The position numbers were made by a program, and so were the translations under genes. The notes beneath the pieces are model-generated. The model did no database searches. It was not told the DNA's origin and saw only the letters and a list, made by a program, of their open reading frames with translations. Below are positions 10,175 to 19,747 of a DNA stretch of 64,000 nucleotides, one piece after another. Source of the DNA: Pyropia yezoensis. Lineage: Eukaryota > Rhodophyta > Bangiophyceae > Bangiales > Bangiaceae. The stretch covers positions 21,756,671 through 21,820,670 of the forward strand of contig CM020619.1 of NCBI GenBank assembly GCA_009829735.1, given 5' to 3'. Position 1 is the first letter of the stretch. Each line of letters begins with the position of its first letter.

Positions 10175-10205
10175 CTCATGCGCCTTAATGCATGGAACCG
10201 ACCTT
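10175..10205 (-). repeat. Right terminal inverted repeat of the mariner element
   Basis: 31 bp, exact reverse complement of 6900-6930, followed by the TA duplication at 10206-10207. It contains the ATG at 10192 that opens the downstream gag frame. Confidence 0.93.
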
Positions 10206-10887
10206 TAGTGGCATGAAATCCGCGAGGCCGAACAAACCCGTGGCTTTCTCCGGTAAACCTGGGACGGTTGAAGCGTGGTGCTCACATATGGACTTCTATG
10301 TGCGACTGAGTGACCCCGGCGATGCGTGCAGTATCGCTTGCACCTTCCTCGACGGTGAAGCGTTCGACTGGTGGAAGGTCTACAGCCAGACTACAGCTGT
10401 ACCGAACTGGGAATCCTTCCGTTCTGCGCTAATCCGACGCTTCAGTCCACTGAACAAGACACAAGCGGCACGAGACAAGCTGCACTCGTGGTGCCAAATC
10501 AAAGACGTCGGAACGTTCAACAGGACGTTTATGAGCGTCCTCTTGGACATCCCTGACATCACGGAAGCCGAGAAGATTGACCGCTACACCCGAGGCTTGA
10601 AGCGGGACATCTGGCAGGCTCTTTGTCTCAAGACCTACTCAGATCTTGAGTCTCTCATGAATGACGCTTTGCGCGCGGAGGTCGCCAAGGCTGGTGCCTC
10701 GACGCACCTCGGCGGCATATCTACGAAGCCGTCCACGACGAGTATCGTTCCCATGGATATCTCCAGCATCAAAGTCGAGAAACTCACGCCTGAAGAGCGT
10801 CAACGCTGCATGCGTGAAGGTCTCTGCCTCCGCTGCTGTGAGAAAGGACATATGGCCACGGACTGCCCAAAAAGCCAGCGGAACTGA
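10192..10887 (+). CDS. gag: Ty3/gypsy gag fragment, 231 aa, with start codon supplied by the mariner repeat
   Basis: A Retrotrans_gag domain with WCSHMDFYVRLSD, FLDGEAFDWWK, ALIRRFSPLNKTQAARDKL and DIPDITEAEKIDRY is followed by the zinc knuckle CLRCCEKGHMATDC (C-x2-C-x4-H-x4-C) near the C-terminus. The first five or so codons (MEPTF) lie in the mariner inverted repeat and TA duplication, so the original N-terminus is lost. Compared with element C, about 80 upstream residues are missing. The remaining frame has no stop. Confidence 0.85.
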   Translation: MEPTFSGMKSARPNKPVAFSGKPGTVEAWCSHMDFYVRLSDPGDACSIACTFLDGEAFDWWKVYSQTTAVPNWESFRSALIRRFSPLNKTQAARDKLHSWCQIKDVGTFNRTFMSVLLDIPDITEAEKIDRYTRGLKRDIWQALCLKTYSDLESLMNDALRAEVAKAGASTHLGGISTKPSTTSIVPMDISSIKVEKLTPEERQRCMREGLCLRCCEKGHMATDCPKSQRN

Positions 10888-10940
10888 AGCAGCGACCGTC
10901 ATCAAACCCGGTGCCAGACACTTCTTTAGTTCCTGAAAAC

Positions 10941-11447
10941 ATGTCGTCACCATTTGAAGGCCCGCGTCTCGGGCTTCTGCTTTCTACTGCCTCTGTCAAT
11001 GGACATCTCGTTAAGGTGCTGTTTGACGACGGATCTCCCGTGAACGTCGTATCAAGGCGCCTCGTGAATACCCTGAATGTGACCACAAAAGAAACGGACT
11101 TCGCGGCTAACATGCCCGATGGCCGCACCCACGTCCTCGCGGAGACCATTGAACCCTTAGAGATTCACGTCGGTCCATACCGTGAACGCCTTCGGTTAGC
11201 TGTATGCGACCTAAGTGCATACGACATCATCCTCGGAAAGAAATGGCGTGACGACAAGGACGTCAAAGTCTACAACAAGAAGTACAAGATCTCCTTCAAG
11301 TTTAACGACAAGAACATCTCCATCACTGCCTTTCTCAAGAAACCCCATGGCCTGAATAGAAGGCAACGCCTCGCCAAGGACCTTATCCAAAAAAGTGCCT
11401 GTCTTTGCCATCTACCTGCAATCCGAAGATCCTTCCAGCACCTTTGA
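10941..11447 (+). pseudogene. pol: Retropepsin domain of element B pol
   Basis: The first ATG in this frame is MSSPFEGPRLG at 10941; the frame itself opens upstream of it without an ATG. The active-site region reads VKVLFDDGSPVNVVS, that is Asp-Asp-Gly-Ser where most retropepsins have Asp-Thr/Ser-Gly. AYDIILGKKW matches the second conserved hydrophobic-Gly motif. The frame loses register in the A-run at about 11389-11395, where element C continues in frame (DLVRRCPVFAIYLQSED). Confidence 0.8.
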
Positions 11448-12960
11448 CATCAATGCAATCAAAATGGGAACAGCTGAAGACGAGAATGACGTCCAAGCGA
11501 TTCTCAAGGAGTACGCCGACGTCTTCCCAGAAGAGCTTCTGGATGGATTTCCTCCTGAACGCAGTCACAAGTTTAGCGTCAAGCTTACGGAGGACGCTCA
11601 ACCACGTCGCAGTGGCATTTATCGCCTATCTGAGTGGGAGCTCGATGAACTCAAGACACAACTTGCAACCCTCATACGAAAGGGGGTCATCCAACCAAGC
11701 GCCTCGCCGTGGGGCTCCTTTGTATTTGTTGCCGCGAAGAAGGACAGTGGCTGGCGAATGTGCATTAATTATCGAGCCTTGAACAAGGCCTCTATGAAGA
11801 ACGCATGTCCCTTACCACGAATTGACGACATCTTCGACCAACTGCGAAAGGCCAAGTACTTCACGAAGATCGACCTCCGATCAGGTTACTACCAGATCCG
11901 GCTTGACCCTGATACTATCCCGCTGACGGCGTTCCGAACAAAATATGGGTTCTACGAGTTTGCCGTGCTACCCTTTGGGCCAACAAATGCCCCCGCGGTC
12001 TTCCTGAACCTAATGAATGACGTCTTCCGACCCTATCTCTACGATTCCATATGTGTCTACCTCGACGACATCCTGGTCTGCAGTGAAACTTACGAAGATC
12101 ACCTTGAGCACCAAAGGCAAGCCATGGACAAGGTGCGCGAGCATAAGCTCTACGCCAAGCTCAGCAAATGCCAATTTGCTCGAACAACTGTGGACTACCT
12201 CGGCCACGTCATTTCCAACGAAGGTTTCTCTATGGAGGACTACAAGGTCCAAGCCATCATATCATGGGCAACTCCACAGAGCAAAAAGGATGTGCAATCC
12301 TTCCTCGGCATGGTCAACTTCGATCGTCGATTTATTAAGGGAATGGCATCCGTGGCTGCACCACTCACAAGGCTCACTGGACGCGTCGACTTTGAATGTA
12401 ACTCTGACGTCCAGAAAGCCTTTGAGCAACTACAAACCCTGACGACAAGTGCACCAGTACTGAGGCCATTCGACCAGAGGTACCCAATCTTTGTGTCCAC
12501 AGATGCCAGTGGGTATGCTGTTGGCGCTGTCCTTGAACAAGATGACGGAAAAGGACGACGCCCAGTGGCCTACTTCTCATTGACGCTGAACATCCACGAA
12601 CAGCGCTACAGTATCCGGGAGCGCGAACTGCTCGCAGTAGTACAAGCCATTTGACACTGGCGCTGCTACTTCCATAGAAGACCTTTCGAGGTGCACACCG
12701 AGCATGAGTCCCTAAGGTACCTGAAAATCCAAGAAAAGCTCAACGACCGCCAAGTCAAGTGGTTGGAGCTGTTGAAGCAATTCGGTTTCAAGATCATTCC
12801 CATCAAGGGCACACCCAACCGCGTAGCTGATGCCCTTTCGAGGCAACCACAAGACGCCCCCGACAAGCACGCTCCCAATCAAGATCTCCTTAGTCGCGTG
12901 CTAACCAAGACCACCGAACACCTACCCAAGAAAACTGAAATCAACAACCTCATGGCATAA
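11395..12960 (+). pseudogene. pol: Reverse transcriptase and RNase H of element B, with in-frame TGA
   Basis: Starts out of frame with the protease at 11395 (GTG, no ATG). RT motifs in order are GVIQPSASPWGSFVFVAAKKD, WRMCINYRALN, FTKIDLRSGYYQIRL, AVLPFGPTNAPAVF (usually FGLTNAP), ICVYLDDILVCS and DYLGHVISNEGF. RNase H follows, with FVSTDASGYAVGAVL and YSIRERELLAVVQAI. A TGA at 12652-12654 then interrupts it; the same frame goes on with HWRCYFHRRPFEVHTEHESL and PNRVADALSRQP to a TAA at 12960. In related elements an Arg stands where the TGA is (CGA to TGA is one transition). Confidence 0.88.
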
Positions 12961-13982
12961 GCCAACGTGATCAAGACCTTGCCACCCTAGACCAAGAGTA
13001 CAACGCGGACCCCGAGTTTGCCGACCTCGTCAAAGACCCGGTATCTCCCTACCGCCTTCACATGAGGTTGTTGAAACGAGGTGACCGTACGTGCATCCCC
13101 GTTGGTACTCTACGCCAGAGACTACTCCATGAGTACCACGATATCCCAAGCCAAGGGCACATAGGAGTCAAGAAAACCATCAACGCTATTTCTTCCGAAT
13201 ACTACTGGAAGACGATGCGGAAGGACATCCAAAGATACGTACAATCATTTGATTTGTGCCAGCGAAACAAGGCCGGCACCCATTCACCTCTGGGTCACCT
13301 CAAACCACCGAACCAACGATGGGCAAAGGTCTCCCTGGATTTTATCATCCCTCTTTCACTGACCCTAAGGGGCCACAATGGCATTTACGTCATTGTAGAC
13401 CGACTGTCGAAGATGATTCGACTAGCACCAAGGAAGCCCGACTGTACTGCACCAGTCGTAGCGCAACTCTACCATGATCACATCTACCGTCATCACGGTC
13501 TACCATCCGACGTCGTCTGCGACCGAGACAGTATCTTCTTCTCCAACTCCTGGCAGTCGCTCACCGAAATTCTCAAGGTCAAGATCAAGGCATCTTCAGC
13601 CTATCATCCCCAGACGGACGGACAAACCGAGATCATGAACAAGAAGATTGAAGAAATCCTGCGAAACTTCGTGAACCATCACAAGGGTGATTGGGACCTC
13701 TTCCTTGTTGCTGCAGAAGTAGCTTACAACCGGTCGCCCAATGCGGTCACGACGTACTCCCCATTCTTCTCGAACTATGGGTTTGAACCAAGGACGGTAC
13801 CTGTGGACATCCCCGACAGCAAGGAATCGAGACTACCAGCAGTCTCAGATTGGCTAAGCAGTCTGCAAGAAGCTCAGGAGACTGCCATTATCGCCATCAA
13901 GAAGGCAAATGAGACACGCTCGGCGTCACTAACCGCCGACGCCGACCATGTACGATCGCTGTCGACGATCTCGTGCTCCTGA
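12961..13982 (+). pseudogene. pol: Integrase of element B
   Basis: Continues after a frameshift near 12960 (frame SQRDQDLATLDQEYNADPEF). The zinc-binding region has HDIPSQGHIGVKK and then SFDLCQRNK, where the first Cys of the usual C-x2-C is Phe, so the HHCC finger is damaged. The catalytic core has VSLDFIIPL (Asp), DVVCDRDSIFFSNSWQSL (Asp) and SAYHPQTDGQTEIMNKKIEE (Glu). AEVAYNRSPNAVTTYSPFF is the typical gypsy GPY-proximal segment. Another frameshift near 13960 separates it from the C-terminal part. Confidence 0.88.
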
Positions 13983-14392
13983 GCACCAAGAAACTTGTGC
14001 CGGACGCCTTCCAAGGCAATCGCAAGTTGATGCCCAAGTTTTTGGGACCATACCAAGTCACTGAAAGCATCAACGATGTTACGTTGCGTCTGGATCTTCC
14101 TCAAGCAGTCCTTGATCGAAATGTGCACAACGCCTTTCATGCCAGTCTATTGAAGCCGTACAGCGCTGATTCGTATGGTCGACTTCCTCCCGCTCCACCT
14201 CCGGTAGCATTTCCGGACGGTTCGGTTGAGTACGAAGTGGACTCCATTATACGGTCACGAAAACGCCGTGGACGACTGCAGTACCTGGTCAAGTGGAAAG
14301 GCTGCGATGTCAGTGAGAACACCTGGCTAACCAAGTAAGACCTCGATAACGCACCTGAGGTTCTCGACGCTTTCCTTCGACGCACGTCCTAA
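13973..14392 (+). pseudogene. pol: Integrase C-terminal domain and chromodomain of element B
   Basis: After the frameshift the frame reads AVDDLVLLSTKKL, FLGPYQVTESINDVTLRLDLP and VHNAFHASLLKPY, the usual GPY/F region. A chromodomain follows: VEYEVDSIIRSRKRRGRLQYL then VKWKGCDVSENTWLTK. A TAA at 14336-14338 cuts the chromodomain before DLDNAPEVLDAFLRR, and the original end is probably the TAA at 14390-14392, next to the polypurine tract. The chromodomain places the element among chromoviruses, whose integrases are often steered to chromatin marks. Confidence 0.85.
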
Positions 14393-14402
14393 GGGGGGGA
14401 GG
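14391..14402 (+). other. Polypurine tract of element B
   Basis: AAGGGGGGGAGG directly before the LTR start TGTAAGGATT; expected plus-strand primer site. Confidence 0.8.
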
Positions 14403-15182
14403 TGTAAGGATTTCCCCCCTAATCCCATGCCTCATACGTAAGGGATAATATCTGGGACCTCTCCTTACAGATCCTACCGAACCAACTCCTGGCAACATGG
14501 ATCAATTCCTTGTATTGTGTGGCATGACGCGGTGTACCTTCCAAACTCATGATGAGTCAGCCGCTGTCTCACGATGTCTGCTGGCCGCGCGACAGCGGCC
14601 ATCGACGACGCATCATGGCCTGTCGAAAGGCGCCACCGTCAGCACCCATGACGAGCCACATCTGCCACAGCTGGCGAGTCCGTTAGAATGTCCTCGCTGC
14701 AGCATTGCAGCGATGTGACTGGCTAGCCGGCTGGCAGATTCGATCGATTCGATCGATCCGTGCTTACACGCCTCTTGGACCTTCGGACCGCCTGGCGTCT
14801 GGGGCCGGCTGGGACGGCGCACTAGGCGCTGCACGCCGGACCCCTTCGTTTGGGGCAAATTGGGGCTGCACTCCTTTAGTGCGCCCGCCCGCTCATGCTT
14901 TGTTTGGGGCACCTCGGGTGCCCCGTCGCGAGTATATCGTGCGTGGGTGTCGGCGCCACCGGGGGAGACCGGAAGGGCAACCACAGACACAGACCAAAGA
15001 CGACCTTAACCCTTTGAACCCCCCTCGATCACCACCGACGTCGCGCCTTCTTCTTCCCCAGACCCACCACGGTCACCATCTCCATCCTCTTCCCTGCACC
15101 TTGTCGCCCTATTGGCTGGCACGGGTCGCTGACACCATCACGAGTACGTTAAGGGCTGCCCAAGTGTGGGTGGTTCCTCACA
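14403..15182 (+). repeat. 3' LTR of element B, about 780 bp
   Basis: Begins TGTAAGGATTTCCCCCC and ends CCTCACA. The ends are near-perfect inverted repeats (TGTAAGG against TGTGAGG). Inside, GAGTATATCGTGCGTG around 14930-14945 is a likely TATA region. The stretch from about 14880 to the end aligns with the LTR of element C at 62216-62580 read on the minus strand, including GGGCACC..GGTGCCC before the TATA and GGCTGCCC..GTG.GGGTGGT.CCTCACA at the end. This fixes both boundaries. Confidence 0.82.
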
Positions 15183-15326
15183 GTGACCGCTTGTCATCGA
15201 ATCTCCTCTGAGGCAGGGTGCGCGTGACCGGTCGGCTACTGGACAGAAGCAAGGCACTCAAGTGCAGGAAAAAAAAAAACTGGCTTGCTGTCCAACGCAA
15301 GCTGGAAAATGAATACTTTAGCGGCA

Positions 15327-17652
15327 CTACTTCAAGCATGGAGCAAGATAGGTCCCACGGTCCTTCCAAACATGACTGGCGAGGTCATGGGACAAAGATT
15401 GATGGTCAACAGCGCTCTTCGCGGCCGCCCTCGCGACGAGAGATCGCGCAAACCACCCCTCTGGAGGTGCAGGTGCCATGACCATCTCCACAGGCGGATG
15501 CCCGTGGGAGCCGATGACGCCGTGATTGCGTGCCGGTGGATCGTTGCGCGCTCCATTGTCCCGTTCAGAGCTTCCCCATACTGCAGGCCCGCCGGCTGGG
15601 TCGCCACCCCTAGCGCCAGACATTGAGTCGTCGGCAGCAACAGAGCCGTCGCCGGCAGTTGACCCCCAAGGGGCTGCGGCTGGGGCACCACTCCCGACCG
15701 CAATGCGGGAGCGCCACGGAAAACCGTCGCGACGGTCACAGATGACCATATTGTGCAAGATGGCAATGGCTCTACCTGTGACGATCATGCGGGTCACAAA
15801 AGAAAATCGCGCAGGGTAAAGTGCAAAGTGAAACGATTCGCGAGCACAGCAAACACGCGCTCCACGTCCTTACGCACTGCTTCCTGCAGCCTGTTGTACG
15901 TCCGCTGCTGCGGCGTGATAGCGTTCGGAAATGGAAGAGCAAAAACCGGGTACTGCGGGTAAATGCCGTCAGCCAGGTAGTACAGCAATCGTCGAGAGCG
16001 CCCACTCAACACGTACTCAAAACGGTCTGGAGGCCATTCGCCACTCATCACGTCGTGAAGCAGAGGCGACTGTCGTAGAACGTTGAGGTCGTTGTTGCTC
16101 CCCGGGCAGCTGATAAGTAAATGACAGGTGTAAAGGTCGTCGTCCCACACGGTCTCCATCGTGACCGACCGTCGCCCTTTGTAGTCCTGGTATTGGCCAG
16201 CTCGGCCACGCGGGCATTGTCGCCGGAGCCAGTGGGAACAGTCGATGCTGCCCATGGAGCCGGGCATTCCCCTCTGCGCGTTGCGATTGTAGTGGTTTTA
16301 CGTACCTTAGGCGCGCAGCACCCAGAACACACAGAGAAACAACCCACCAAGAACGCAGGGAGACAGGAGAGATACCGAACCGCCGACCGCCTGGCTGGTT
16401 CACGCGGGGATCCGCGACCAGGACGACAGTGTTCAAGCACACGCAAGTCTTTTTTTTTCGAAGGGGACAGCAACGCGCACCCCCCCGCACACTCTTACCC
16501 TCTCTCACCCGCGCCCAGCAACCCTCCACACCGGGCCACGTGCGGGCCAATCAAAACCCTCCAACATGTCCGGAGGGCCCCCTCCCCTACGGATCCTCCC
16601 TGCCAGCGGGGCAGAAACCTCCAAGATACGGGGAAGAGGAGCCCCGCCGGACATCAGTGCCAACACTCAAGATCTCCCCAATCTCACCAGCACGCAAAAT
16701 ACACAATCAGAATCCAAACCCCAATTGCATCCCATCCCGGAATATTGACCAATGGCCAATTCCGGTCAGGGGAAATTCCCATACACTGGAAATCCCAACA
16801 TGGGCTCCAGAACCAATGGCGACCCGGTCCCATTTCCATAGGAGGGGACCAATCGGAAGCCAGTAAAATCCCAAGGGGCCAAATCGGCCCCGTCCTCCTC
16901 ACTAGGAAGGTGGGCACAGGGGTACGACGCGATCTCTACGAGGTCCCCCCACGTGGAGGGCCCATAGGGTCCCTACAGCCCCTACAGCGATGCAGGATAT
17001 ATGCCGGATCAGTGTCGTTGGGTCGTCTCAAGTAAAAGGGAGCATATTCGTCCACAATAAAGTCCACGAGCTTGCTGGTTGCCACTGCTAGAGTCGACCG
17101 CGACAGCCTCACGTGCTCGTCCGAGCGGTCGTACGTCTCGCCATATGCAAGAACACGGACGGCCGCCACGTGCTTCTGAAGGGGATACGCCTGCGGCTTC
17201 CCGTTTGCGTCAATGCGCGTGGTCCAGAAGAGCTTGTCCTTGATGGCCTCGTAGATACACTCAAACACGCACCGCGGAACACGGAAGCGGCGTTCGAAGT
17301 CCTCCTCGGAGAACACTGCCGGCCTACCGTCCAGGCCGAAGTACTCCCGCAAACTGGCCCGGTGGCCAACCTCGAAGCCTCGGTCGCGGTTGCGGCTGCG
17401 CCCAGGGGGTGGCCCAGGGCGCTTGCGCGGTCCAACAGGTCGGAGGGCCTGAAGATGGCGCCGCCGAGTCGCGGCTAACAAACGCGCCGCGCCACCCAAA
17501 ACCATTGCAGCCATGACCTCGTCGTCAGAAGTGTCACAACCAGTGCCTTGACGAGGGTCAGCGGCGGCGTCTGGTGCCATCTTGGAGCCCTCGGCGTTCG
17601 GTATCACCCGTGCGTCCTGCGCTCCCTCTCCTGCAGAACAACGCGCAGCCAT
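15327..17652 (-). pseudogene. PIF/Harbinger transposase, interrupted and frameshifted
   Basis: The likely start is the ATG at 17652 (MAARCSAGEGAQ). The N-terminal exon (17652 to about 16985) carries EYFGLDGRPAVFSEEDFERRF, VFECIYEAIKDKLFW, AVRVLAYGETYDRSDEHVRL and EYAPFYLRRPNDTDPAYIL. After about 690 bp that fit no exon, the core resumes near 16280 with RGMPGSMGSIDCSHW (first Asp), ISCPGSNNDLNVL (second Asp), YLADGIYPQYPVF and RKDVERVFAVLANRF (Glu), the DDE_Tnp_4 signature. At about 15797 a one-base shift is needed to reach GRAIAILHNMVICD, the usual C-terminal motif. I found no clean GT-AG pair for the 690-bp gap, so it may be an insertion. Terminal repeats were not identified. Confidence 0.8.
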
Positions 17653-18470
17653 GGCCAGGCGCGTCGTCGGTGTTGGGGGGGCGACGACGGCAGCGGCACG
17701 CGTCGGCCGCGACGACGGCCGTGGCCACGACGGCCGCGGCGGAAAACAACCGCTGCAGGGGAAAGCGACGGCTGCGACTAACGCCACGACGGCGGCCACG
17801 ACGGCCACAGCAGCAACCGTACGGCACGGCGGCAAGCAACTGCAGCAGCGGCACGCGCCGGCTGTGAGAACGACGGCCGCGGCGGCAAGCAAGCACGGCA
17901 GTCGCAACAGATGGCCGCGACGACAGCCGCGGGTGTGTGCCCCGCTGATGTGAGCGCGTTGTACGTTGCGCGCGTGAGCCTTCCTACGTGGCGCCCAATC
18001 ACGCTATGACACACAGAAAAGCTCCCATGGCACGCAGAAGAGCTCCCGTGTTTGGGCGCACCATACGTGTGTGCCAAACACGCAGTCGCAGGGCCCGCCC
18101 GGGAACAATTCCGGAGCCCACGAACGAAGCGTGCTCCAGGGACCCCCCCCTCCCCAGAGTGTTGCCACGGCGGCGTGCTCTCGTGGGCGACCACCCCTCG
18201 GCACCCCCACAACCTCCGCGTCCTCGCACCGACGCCGGCATCTCCGCACACGAGCGCTCACATTGTTGGCGGCACAGCGACATAGGGTGCTGGCGCAGGC
18301 CCCCCTCGTCGTAAACGACGCCGCCGCAGCACACGACCTCCGACACCACGTGGTTCGCGAGGCCAGGCGGGGCCCGAGAACTGCCGTCCATACGGCAGCG
18401 ATCGTCTCTCGAAGTGCATGCGATCGTGGAGAGATCGTCTTTCTTCCGTTACGTTAGCAAATATTAGGTA
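17653..18470. other. GC-rich stretch without a supported gene
   Basis: Open frames on both strands are composition artefacts: Arg/Ala/Thr-rich, mutually overlapping and without motifs. GACGGCCGCGGCGG-type units recur at 17690-17940. Confidence 0.5.
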
Positions 18471-18674
18471 TTAGTAAGGTCGGAGTTCGGGTGCACAGCA
18501 CACTAACAGGCTTGATTTGTGTGTTGCGCTCCCGAACTCCGACCTCGACCCAAACTCATATCCATAATCCGTTTTTGATTCTATAACAATTTCCTTGTAC
18601 TTCTCGTAAGCCTTTTCGATCTCCCAATCAACGAAAACCATCAGATCGATTCCAAAACGGGGAGATTGTGCCAC
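18471..18674 (-). other. Short AT-richer open frame (68 aa), origin unknown
   Basis: The frame begins at a GTG (18674) and reads AQSPRFGIDLMVFVDWEIEK then AYEKYKEIVIESKTDYGYEF. The composition is charged and aromatic, quite unlike the Ala/Arg-rich shadow frames around it, and base composition is markedly more AT-rich than its neighbours. Its 3' end runs into the hairpin at 18478-18544. It could be the remnant of an acquired gene or of organellar or plasmid DNA; I recognise no family and there is no ATG near the start (the first in frame is at LMVFVDW). Confidence 0.3.
18478..18544. repeat. Long stem-loop
   Basis: GGTCGGAGTTCGGG at 18478-18491 is the exact reverse complement of CCCGAACTCCGACC at 18531-18544. 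Pairing continues inward for about 12 more bases with three mismatches, leaving a loop of about 15 nt. It could be a hairpin RNA precursor, a fold-back element or a transposon end. Confidence 0.7.
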
Positions 18675-18880
18675 GTGTGTATACGTGGCAGCCCGAATCG
18701 CTCATTTATCCTAATTTTGGCTCGGGTTCGACGTTGTAAGATGCGTTCTTAGTATGATCGCCAGACATCGAGCTCATGCAACCCTGGATGAAGACGAGCC
18801 GCTCTCTGTGCCATCATCAGGGTCGGAGGCGACTTCTCCCCACCCCGGCACTCGCTACAGCCTGAGCAAGTCGACCCGCA

Positions 18881-19747
18881 ATGGCTTCCACCCCCGCCGC
18901 CAAGGGCCCCATGCGGGTTGCCATGACACTAGACATCAAGCCCGGAATGGTACGTCCTCGCCGCCTGGCCGACGGTGTGGAGACGGTGCGTCCACGCAGC
19001 CCTATTGTATTGTCTCTGGCACGGCTCCCCTGGCCACAGCGATTGCTTTGTTTCCTGGTGTTGACTTTTGTTGCTGCCGCTTTGGTGTCTTGCATTGTTG
19101 CTGTCCTCCGCCGAGGGTGCCACCCCCACCAACCACAGCTGGCCGAGTACAAGGCTCACCACGACAACTCGTGGCCGGAAATTGAGTCGGCCCTGCGGTC
19201 GGTGGGGATGCACAACTTGTCCCTCTGGGCGTACGGCGAGCGTATGTTTTACTACGCCGAATATGTCGGGGACGTCCCGTTTGACCAAGCGTACGTTGTC
19301 TCAGCTCGTTGGGGTTGGTTGAATGCTCTCAAGTGGTCGCTGCTCCCCTTCTGTAGGGGTGCGAACTGTCTCTGGCGCGCTCTCCCGTCTCATCCGTGCA
19401 GTGCGCCTCGCATTCGCGGCTCGCGCGGCTGTTTCGGAGGTGCCTCTGTGGCCATCGCCCTTTCATCGTTGTTTTCCTCCTGTTTTTGCCCTTGTCACTC
19501 ACGTCCGACATCCTTCCTCCCTCCCCTTTTTCCCTACTCAATGCGCTGGCACACCCCTTTGTTCAATTCCCTCCTCGTCTACGGCGGTAGCATGGCCACC
19601 TACGCTTCGATGCCGCGTGTCGCCGAGTGGGAGGCTCTCATGCACAAGTATCAGCAGCGTATTCCGGCTGCCACCGGGGCGGCGGCCGACACAGCCGCCG
19701 ACGATGTGTGGTGGCGCCCGTGCGAGCAGGTGTACCACCTGGACTGA
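18881..19747 (+). CDS. L-rhamnose mutarotase (RhaM/DUF718 family), three exons
   Basis: The enzyme interconverts alpha and beta anomers of L-rhamnose. Exons are 18881-18949, 19139-19290 and 19591-19747. Introns 18950-19138 (GTACGT...CCACAG) and 19291-19590 (GTACGT...GGTAG) have matching phases and yield 125 aa. The spliced protein joins MRVAMTLDIKPGM to LAEYKAHHDNSWPEIESALR, then GMHNLSLWAYGERMFYYAEY and ASMPRVAEWEALMHKYQ, and ends WWRPCEQVYHLD. These are the family landmarks: the His-containing N-terminal strand, the N..PE.. helix, and the terminal WW...E.Y.L. Bacterial RhaM is about 104 aa; the extra length is an N-terminal extension and an Ala-rich loop. It is probably cytosolic. Unspliced, the frame also happens to be open, which hides the introns. 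Confidence 0.88.
   Translation: MASTPAAKGPMRVAMTLDIKPGMVRPRRLADGVETVRPRSPIVLSLARLPWPQRLLCFLVLTFVAAALVSCIVAVLRRGCHPHQPQLAEYKAHHDNSWPEIESALRSVGMHNLSLWAYGERMFYYAEYVGDVPFDQAYVVSARWGWLNALKWSLLPFCRGANCLWRALPSHPCSAPRIRGSRGCFGGASVAIALSSLFSSCFCPCHSRPTSFLPPLFPYSMRWHTPLFNSLLVYGGSMATYASMPRVAEWEALMHKYQQRIPAATGAAADTAADDVWWRPCEQVYHLD

Larger units (their letters stand above)
6900..10205 (-). mobile_element. Mariner/IS630-type DNA transposon with complete ends
   Basis: The element is bounded by perfect 31-bp terminal inverted repeats (6900-6930 and 10175-10205; outer end AAGGTCGGTTCCATGCATT). On both sides it is flanked by TA (6898-6899 and 10206-10207), the target duplication typical of Tc1/mariner/IS630 elements. 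It carries one transposase gene on the minus strand and a long C-rich repetitive segment. The right end lies directly against the gag frame of Ty3/gypsy element B. Perfect repeats suggest a fairly recent insertion. Confidence 0.93.
10208..15182 (+). mobile_element. Ty3/gypsy chromodomain retrotransposon B, 5' truncated and decayed
   Basis: The order is gag, protease, reverse transcriptase/RNase H, integrase, chromodomain, polypurine tract (14391-14402), 3' LTR (14403-15182). The gag lacks the N-terminal part seen in related element C, and no 5' LTR or leader is visible; left of it lies the mariner transposon. At least five lesions break pol. It shares protease, gag and LTR sequence features with element C (59.4-63.1 kb), so both belong to one family. 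Confidence 0.9.

Noticed and set aside
18881..19747. Single 288-codon mutarotase frame without introns
   Set aside because: The uninterrupted translation places hydrophobic and Cys-rich junk between conserved blocks. Two GT-AG introns restore the family sequence with correct phases.
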